Origin: Diplocloster agilis
GTDB taxonomy: Bacteria > Bacillota > Clostridia > Lachnospirales > Lachnospiraceae
Direction: 5' to 3'
DNA: 64,000 bases
NCBI RefSeq assembly: GCF_019042275.1
Contig: NZ_JAHQCW010000015.1
Span: 1-64,000, forward strand
Every line of letters starts with the position of its first letter. Positions within the stretch are counted from its first letter, which is position 1. A model generated the notes under the pieces. It was not told the DNA's origin. It made no database searches and saw only the letters and a program-made list of their open reading frames with translations. The position numbers and the translations under genes were made by a program. This document shows positions 60,132 to 64,000 of this stretch, in pieces.

Positions 60132-60218
60132 ATTTCATTTGCTCCTTTCCTTACATGTACTAGTATCTTTCTTATTGATATAAGTATAAGTATCCTATAT
60201 TAAAAGAACATTAAAAAA

Positions 60219-60992
60219 CTAACAGAATTCCAGACACCGCATAATTGCTGCGGCTAATCCGGTCGGATTCTCCCATGCCATCGAATGGCCCGCGTTTATT
60301 ACGGTTTCGATATGAATTCCCTGTTTGTTTAGTATCTCATGATCCTTATCGGGCAGAGACCATTCCCCGAAAATAAAACCTTTTTTCATCGGCAGCTCAT
60401 ATAACATCGTTCTCCATGAATTCTTTCCTCCCCGGGCTCCGCTTTTTGAAAGGCCGTAAGCCGCAGCCGGTAACCAATTTGACAGAACAGCAGCCCACAT
60501 CCTATTCCCACCTTCTCTGTACTCATGAATCAGTTCTTGAAATCCTTTTTCTATAAAATACGTTTCGGAAAACTGAGCTATCCTATAGCTGACTGCCCCT
60601 TCCTCACTGGGGTCCAAATTTGCTTCGCTCAAAACCAGATGCTTTACCTTATTACCACACATGCCGGCCAGTTCTATCGCTACCGGGCCGCCCAGACTGT
60701 GACCAAAAAGAATAAGGGCTGTTAACCCTAAGTCATCAATAAAATCTCTCAGATATTCCGCATGTGCAGTCACACTGTAATTGAAAAGCGTTGGTTTATC
60801 ACTATATCCCGCGCCTAGCAAATCAACAAGAATGATCCGGTGTCCGCTCAATTCCTTTTGTACAGCAACTTGGGGATAATCAAAAGATCCTGCACACCCT
60901 AATCCATGTATAAAAAGGATGGGCGTTTTTTCACCGGGAAAATCCTCATATCTCATATACGCTTCTGCTTTTTTGACATAATATTCATTCAT
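60219..60992 (-). CDS. Alpha/beta hydrolase
   Basis: Hydrolase of 257 residues with no signal peptide. An oxyanion region LFIHGLGCAG and the nucleophile elbow LFGHSLGGP (Ser about 98) are clear, and the catalytic His is probably in INAGHSMAWENP near the end. Substrate class cannot be told; esterase, lactonase or peptidase roles are possible. It lies 33 bp downstream of the histidine kinase gene, so it may share that transcript. Confidence 0.88.
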   Translation of the reverse strand: MNEYYVKKAEAYMRYEDFPGEKTPILFIHGLGCAGSFDYPQVAVQKELSGHRIILVDLLGAGYSDKPTLFNYSVTAHAEYLRDFIDDLGLTALILFGHSLGGPVAIELAGMCGNKVKHLVLSEANLDPSEEGAVSYRIAQFSETYFIEKGFQELIHEYREGGNRMWAAVLSNWLPAAAYGLSKSGARGGKNSWRTMLYELPMKKGFIFGEWSLPDKDHEILNKQGIHIETVINAGHSMAWENPTGLAAAIMRCLEFC

Positions 60993-61025
60993 GTTGCAAC
61001 GCTCCTTATTTTTCTTCTATGCCTG

Positions 61026-62411
61026 CTAAGAAATAGAATTATCTGTTTCCGTATCCACCGGAAAAACGAAGGTAAAGGAACTTCCCTCATGCAATACACT
61101 TTTCACCGAGATTTCACCGCCGTGGGAGCGGACGATCCATTTTACCATGGGCAGCCCCAGCCCGGCCCCCTTCCCCTCTTCGGCGCTTCGGGAGGTATCG
61201 ACCTGGTAGAACCGGTTCCAAATCTTATCCAGCTGATCCTGCGGAATCCCGATCCCGTCATCTTCGACAGATCCCCGGATCTGTCCATCTTTTTCCGACA
61301 AGGTGACCAGAATCTGACCGTGATCTTTCCCGTATGTGATACTGTTAGAGATCAGATTCATCCACAGGCGCATCATCATCGTCTGGTCGGCCGCCATCTT
61401 AATTCCGGGCTGAATCCGGGTCCTGACTGTGATATTCCTGGCTGCCGCCGAAGCGCTCAGCTCTTCCGCCGTCAGCTGCGCCAGCTCGCTGAGATTCAAA
61501 ACCTCCTTATGCACCTTCTGCCTTCCGCTGTCCGCCCTTGCCAGAGTCAAAAGCTGCGAAATCAGCGCGGACATTTTCTTTGCCTGATTACGTATGATCT
61601 GCAGACTCTCCCGCATCTCCTCCGGTTCCTCCTGCTCGCCAAGGGCGTATTCGCTCTGCGTAAGTATGACAGAAACCGGAGTGCGCAGTTCATGGGATAC
61701 ATCCGAGGTAAACTGTTTCTCATTTTCAAATGATTCCTGCAGCCGGTCCATCATACGGTCAAACGTATGCGCCAGCCGATGGACCTCATCGCCGCCATCC
61801 CCCAGACAGATCCTCTGTGACAGATCCTTGCCGCTGCTGATCTGCTGCGCCGTACCGGTGATATCGGACAGCGGCGCCAGGGCCCGCCGGATAATCAGAT
61901 ACCCTCCCGCCGCGATACACAGCACCAAGAACGGAAGCAGTACCAGCGCCAGCCGGACCACCGTGCTCAAAGCGCTGTCCGTCTGTTCCTGAGAGGTAAT
62001 CCCGCGAATCCACACATTGCCATATCCTTCTATCTGATTACAGTAATCATAATAATACCAGTGAGCCTGGCTGGAATCCGCCTGCCTGAGTTCATCCATA
62101 ACCAGCACAGAATCCCCCTGGAACTGGGACGGAGTCCGCCCATACAGGAATCTTCCTTCAGAATCATAGACGGAAAGATAGATCCCCTGTCCCAGATAAT
62201 CCAGCAGATCATGATCGAACTCCAACCTGCCCTCCTCATAATCGATCTCCCGGAAGCTCTCTGTGACAGCGTCCTTCAAGCGCTGTTTTGCATCGGAAAG
62301 AACCCTGTTGCCGCTGATCAAAAACAAAAACCACAGCACCAGGATCACCAGAAGCGTCATAAAGATCGTATACCAGATCGTTATTTTAAACTTTATCGAT
62401 ATCTTTTTCAT
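61026..62411 (-). CDS. Sensor histidine kinase with HAMP domain
   Basis: Membrane kinase of 461 residues. Two membrane helices (about 13-33 and 152-175) bound an extracellular domain of about 115 residues. A HAMP linker (about 175-230) leads to the H box FTSDVSHELRTPVSV with His240. The ATPase domain has NLISNSITYGKDHG, DDGIGIPQDQL and GAGLGLPMVKWI. It lies downstream of the response regulator with a 52-bp gap. The neighbouring PepSY lipoprotein could be a target or part of its sensing. Confidence 0.94.
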   Translation of the reverse strand: MKKISIKFKITIWYTIFMTLLVILVLWFLFLISGNRVLSDAKQRLKDAVTESFREIDYEEGRLEFDHDLLDYLGQGIYLSVYDSEGRFLYGRTPSQFQGDSVLVMDELRQADSSQAHWYYYDYCNQIEGYGNVWIRGITSQEQTDSALSTVVRLALVLLPFLVLCIAAGGYLIIRRALAPLSDITGTAQQISSGKDLSQRICLGDGGDEVHRLAHTFDRMMDRLQESFENEKQFTSDVSHELRTPVSVILTQSEYALGEQEEPEEMRESLQIIRNQAKKMSALISQLLTLARADSGRQKVHKEVLNLSELAQLTAEELSASAAARNITVRTRIQPGIKMAADQTMMMRLWMNLISNSITYGKDHGQILVTLSEKDGQIRGSVEDDGIGIPQDQLDKIWNRFYQVDTSRSAEEGKGAGLGLPMVKWIVRSHGGEISVKSVLHEGSSFTFVFPVDTETDNSIS

Positions 62412-62463
62412 AGCCTATCTTCTTCCCCGGCGCAAGCCCCCGCATCCGCGCCGTTACTCCGCA

Positions 62464-63132
62464 TCACACTTTCAGCACATACCCTGCTCCGCGCACCGTA
62501 TGAATCAGCTTTGGCTCAAAGTCATCGTCGATTTTTTTCCGCAGATACCGGATATAGACATCCACCACATTGGAGCCCCCATCATAATCATAATTCCAGA
62601 TATGCTGTTCGATTCTGTCCCTGCTCAAAACGATACCCTGATTATGAACCAGATACTCCAGAATAGAAAATTCCTTGGAGGACAAAGGAATCTCCTGCTG
62701 ATCCCGAAATACCGTGCGGGCGTCACAATCCACCGTAAGATTCGCCACCCGGTAACAGTGATCCGTACGTCCCCCTTCCCTTCGCAGCATAACCCTGATC
62801 CTGGCCAGCAGCTCGTCAAACGCAAAGGGTTTCACCAGATAATCATCCGCCCCCGCATCCAGCCCGTTCACCCGATCCTCCACGCTGTCCAGCGCGGTCA
62901 GCATAAGAACCGGAATCCTGCTGCCGGAAGCCCGCAGCTTTTTCAAAACCTCCAGCCCGCTGACCTTCGGCATCATAATATCCAGAATACAGGCGTCATA
63001 TTCCGCCCCCCGCAGACAATCCAGAGCTTCCTCCCCGTCACAACAGGAATCCACCGTATAATGGTTTTTAATCAGAATCTTTGTAATCACGTCATTCAGA
63101 TGTCTTTCATCCTCCGCCACCAGCAAACGCAT
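62464..63132 (-). CDS. OmpR-family response regulator
   Basis: Response regulator of 222 residues. The receiver domain has Glu7-Asp8 (AEDER), phospho-acceptor Asp51 (ILDIMMP) and the conserved VKPF lysine. The C-terminal winged helix ends VRGAGYVLKV. The frame opens 14 codons earlier, but the ATG at 63132 has GAGGAGAG six bases upstream and the family start MRLLVAEDE. It forms an operon with the kinase. An inverted repeat upstream suggests autoregulation. Confidence 0.94.
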   Translation of the reverse strand: MRLLVAEDERHLNDVITKILIKNHYTVDSCCDGEEALDCLRGAEYDACILDIMMPKVSGLEVLKKLRASGSRIPVLMLTALDSVEDRVNGLDAGADDYLVKPFAFDELLARIRVMLRREGGRTDHCYRVANLTVDCDARTVFRDQQEIPLSSKEFSILEYLVHNQGIVLSRDRIEQHIWNYDYDGGSNVVDVYIRYLRKKIDDDFEPKLIHTVRGAGYVLKV

Positions 63133-63214
63133 AAAGCCGCTCTCCTCCACTTCCACTCCGTATATATCCTTCATATCGTATCCATCTGTCCCCAGGAATC
63201 CCAGAGACGCTACA

Positions 63215-63257
63215 TGTTTCTTTCATTATACCATATAACAAAAACATGAAAGAAACA
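63215..63257. promoter_or_regulatory. Inverted repeat at the response-regulator promoter
   Basis: TGTTTCTTTCAT (63215-63226) and its exact complement ATGAAAGAAACA (63246-63257) flank a minus-strand TATAAT (63225-63230), with no good -35. A weak -35 plus a flanking repeat suits activation by the encoded regulator itself. Confidence 0.5.
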
Positions 63258-63475
63258 TTAAAATATACTAAAAAATTAAATAAAAAACTGCCCTGGCAAA
63301 AAAACAGCAGGCAGTTACAATACCTCTTTTTTATTGATTTTATAGCCGCTGGCATAGACGGCTGTCTCTGCTATTCTCGTAGGGCTATACGCTCATATAA
63401 AGCACTTGCTTTTCCTATAATCACGGAAAATTTATCACTTTCAATTCAACACCTTTGCAAACGGAAATTTGTAAT
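63258..63475. other. Gap with a short hairpin, no gene supported
   Basis: An ACTGCC/GGCAGT hairpin at about 63288-63315 is the only structure. A plus-strand open frame (63246-63479) lacks a ribosome binding site and overlaps the inverted repeat, so I do not call it. The rest shows nothing definite. Confidence 0.4.
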
Positions 63476-63823
63476 TTAGACGATATTCTCCCCTAAGATT
63501 ATTTTAGGCATTGTCGTTAAACATCTATTCCAACGTTTGTAGAATTTCTCTACCCCAAGTTTAGATACTCTCGCATGGGCTTCTTCATTTTCCAATACCC
63601 AATATAAGACATAAGTTACTTTACCTACATTTCTTGTAAGACGAATAGGCAGTTCCCCTTCTTTGACTGCGTTAAAATCTTTTTGTCTATGAGTTCGTTT
63701 AATATAGTGTACATCAATAACACCATCTTGCTTTAGATAAAATTCAGCGACTTCTTTCATCAATTCTTCAATTTCATCTAACTTAGTTAATTTCGCCTCA
63801 TATATGCATATTTCATTAAACAT
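63476..63823 (-). CDS. Small protein of unknown function, ferredoxin-like fold candidate
   Basis: Protein of 115 residues that I do not recognise with confidence. It is soluble, with alternating strands and amphipathic helices (EICIYEAKLTKLDEIEELMKEV; VTYVLYWVLENEEAHARVSKL) that suggest a dimeric alpha-beta barrel like antibiotic-biosynthesis monooxygenases, but no active-site motif is seen. The ATG at 63823 has GGAGG six bases upstream; an open frame begins five codons earlier. It has no partner gene in the window. Confidence 0.7.
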   Translation of the reverse strand: MFNEICIYEAKLTKLDEIEELMKEVAEFYLKQDGVIDVHYIKRTHRQKDFNAVKEGELPIRLTRNVGKVTYVLYWVLENEEAHARVSKLGVEKFYKRWNRCLTTMPKIILGENIV

Positions 63824-64000
63824 AAAATACCTCCGCAAATTACGATTTGTCGCTCTCTATCGCAAAAAATAAATTTCCTGCCCTTCTTTACTCACAGGCA
63901 CAATTTAAAATTGCTTTGATGATACCACAAACCTATAGATATTACCACAACATATCATAGGTATCCATTGACAAAATGAAACAAAATAAATAGAAGGTTA
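63824..64000. other. Upstream region of the last gene
   Basis: AT-rich. An inverted repeat ACCTATAGATAT/ATATCATAGGT (about 63930-63961) lies upstream of the small gene and could be an operator. No coding sequence is visible to the window edge. Confidence 0.35.

Noticed and set aside
63246-63479. 77-codon plus-strand frame starting MKETLKYTKK
   Set aside because: No ribosome binding site, the start lies in an inverted repeat of the regulator promoter, and composition is that of AT-rich noncoding DNA.

Overview
The window (64 kb, roughly 50% GC) looks like chromosome of an anaerobic, gut-type Clostridia, most likely Lachnospiraceae. The grounds are established family knowledge: a single-polypeptide pyruvate:ferredoxin oxidoreductase beside a flavodiiron protein, Trp T-box leaders, the DUF512-der-plsY-gpsA gene order, DivIVA, VanR/VanS-like two-component genes, strong AGGAGG ribosome binding sites, and many CUT1 sugar transporters with DeoR/LacI/GntR regulators. 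No rRNA, tRNA, CRISPR, prophage or transposase gene was seen, so genus and species are left open.

Layout. 0-6 kb: VanS/VanR-like two-component pair, EamA exporter, and an ECF sigma factor with a membrane-anchored beta-propeller partner (all minus strand). 6-9 kb: EamA transporter, then a Trp T-box leader and trpB2 (plus). 9-18.5 kb (minus): gpsA, plsY, der and a PDZ/radical-SAM gene in one tight operon; divIVA; rhaB with a DeoR regulator; yraN and pgeF. 19-24.6 kb (plus): nucleoside salvage operon (Crp-family regulator, nucleoside phosphorylase, nucleoside hydrolase, ABC importer). 24.7-33.4 kb (minus): flavodiiron protein, PFOR, and a tryptophan-type ABC importer behind a second Trp T-box. 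33.4-39.1 kb (minus): iron alcohol dehydrogenase, aminotransferase, GntR regulator and a short UvrA-like ABC protein. 39.4-43.3 kb (plus): AraC/GyrI-type regulator, sodium:solute symporter, a 39-residue membrane protein and a 5-formyl-THF cyclo-ligase-like protein. 43.5-45.8 kb (minus): TetR-controlled ABC exporter. 45.9-47.3 kb (plus): two orphan microcompartment shell proteins and a flavin reductase. 47.4-58.4 kb (minus): rhamnoside-utilisation locus with two large glycosidases, ABC importer and LacI regulator. 58.5-63.8 kb (minus): DUF1801 protein, PepSY lipoprotein split by a frame change, alpha/beta hydrolase, a second two-component pair, and a small protein of unknown function.

How parts fit. 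trpB2 and the Trp importer each have a T-box with a UGG specifier, so both should be induced together by uncharged tRNA-Trp. The rhamnosidases, importer and LacI factor would release and import rhamnose-containing oligosaccharides, and RhaB would phosphorylate the resulting rhamnulose. The Crp-nucleosidase-ABC operon imports and cleaves nucleosides.

The most unusual content lies between genes. There are several long foldback elements. Two of them (window start and 40.4-40.8 kb) share an almost identical folded head but have unrelated outer sequence; at 40.4 kb that outer sequence forms 97-bp arms with a single G-U mismatch. Another (29.7-30.0 kb) has 131-bp arms. A tandem 92-bp element at 6.0 kb shows the same behaviour: all differences between its copies fall in one hairpin, and pairing is kept. 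A separate short palindromic repeat containing CCTATGGAATAAAA sits beside a terminator tail in all four places where it occurs. I regard these as the best candidates for something undescribed.
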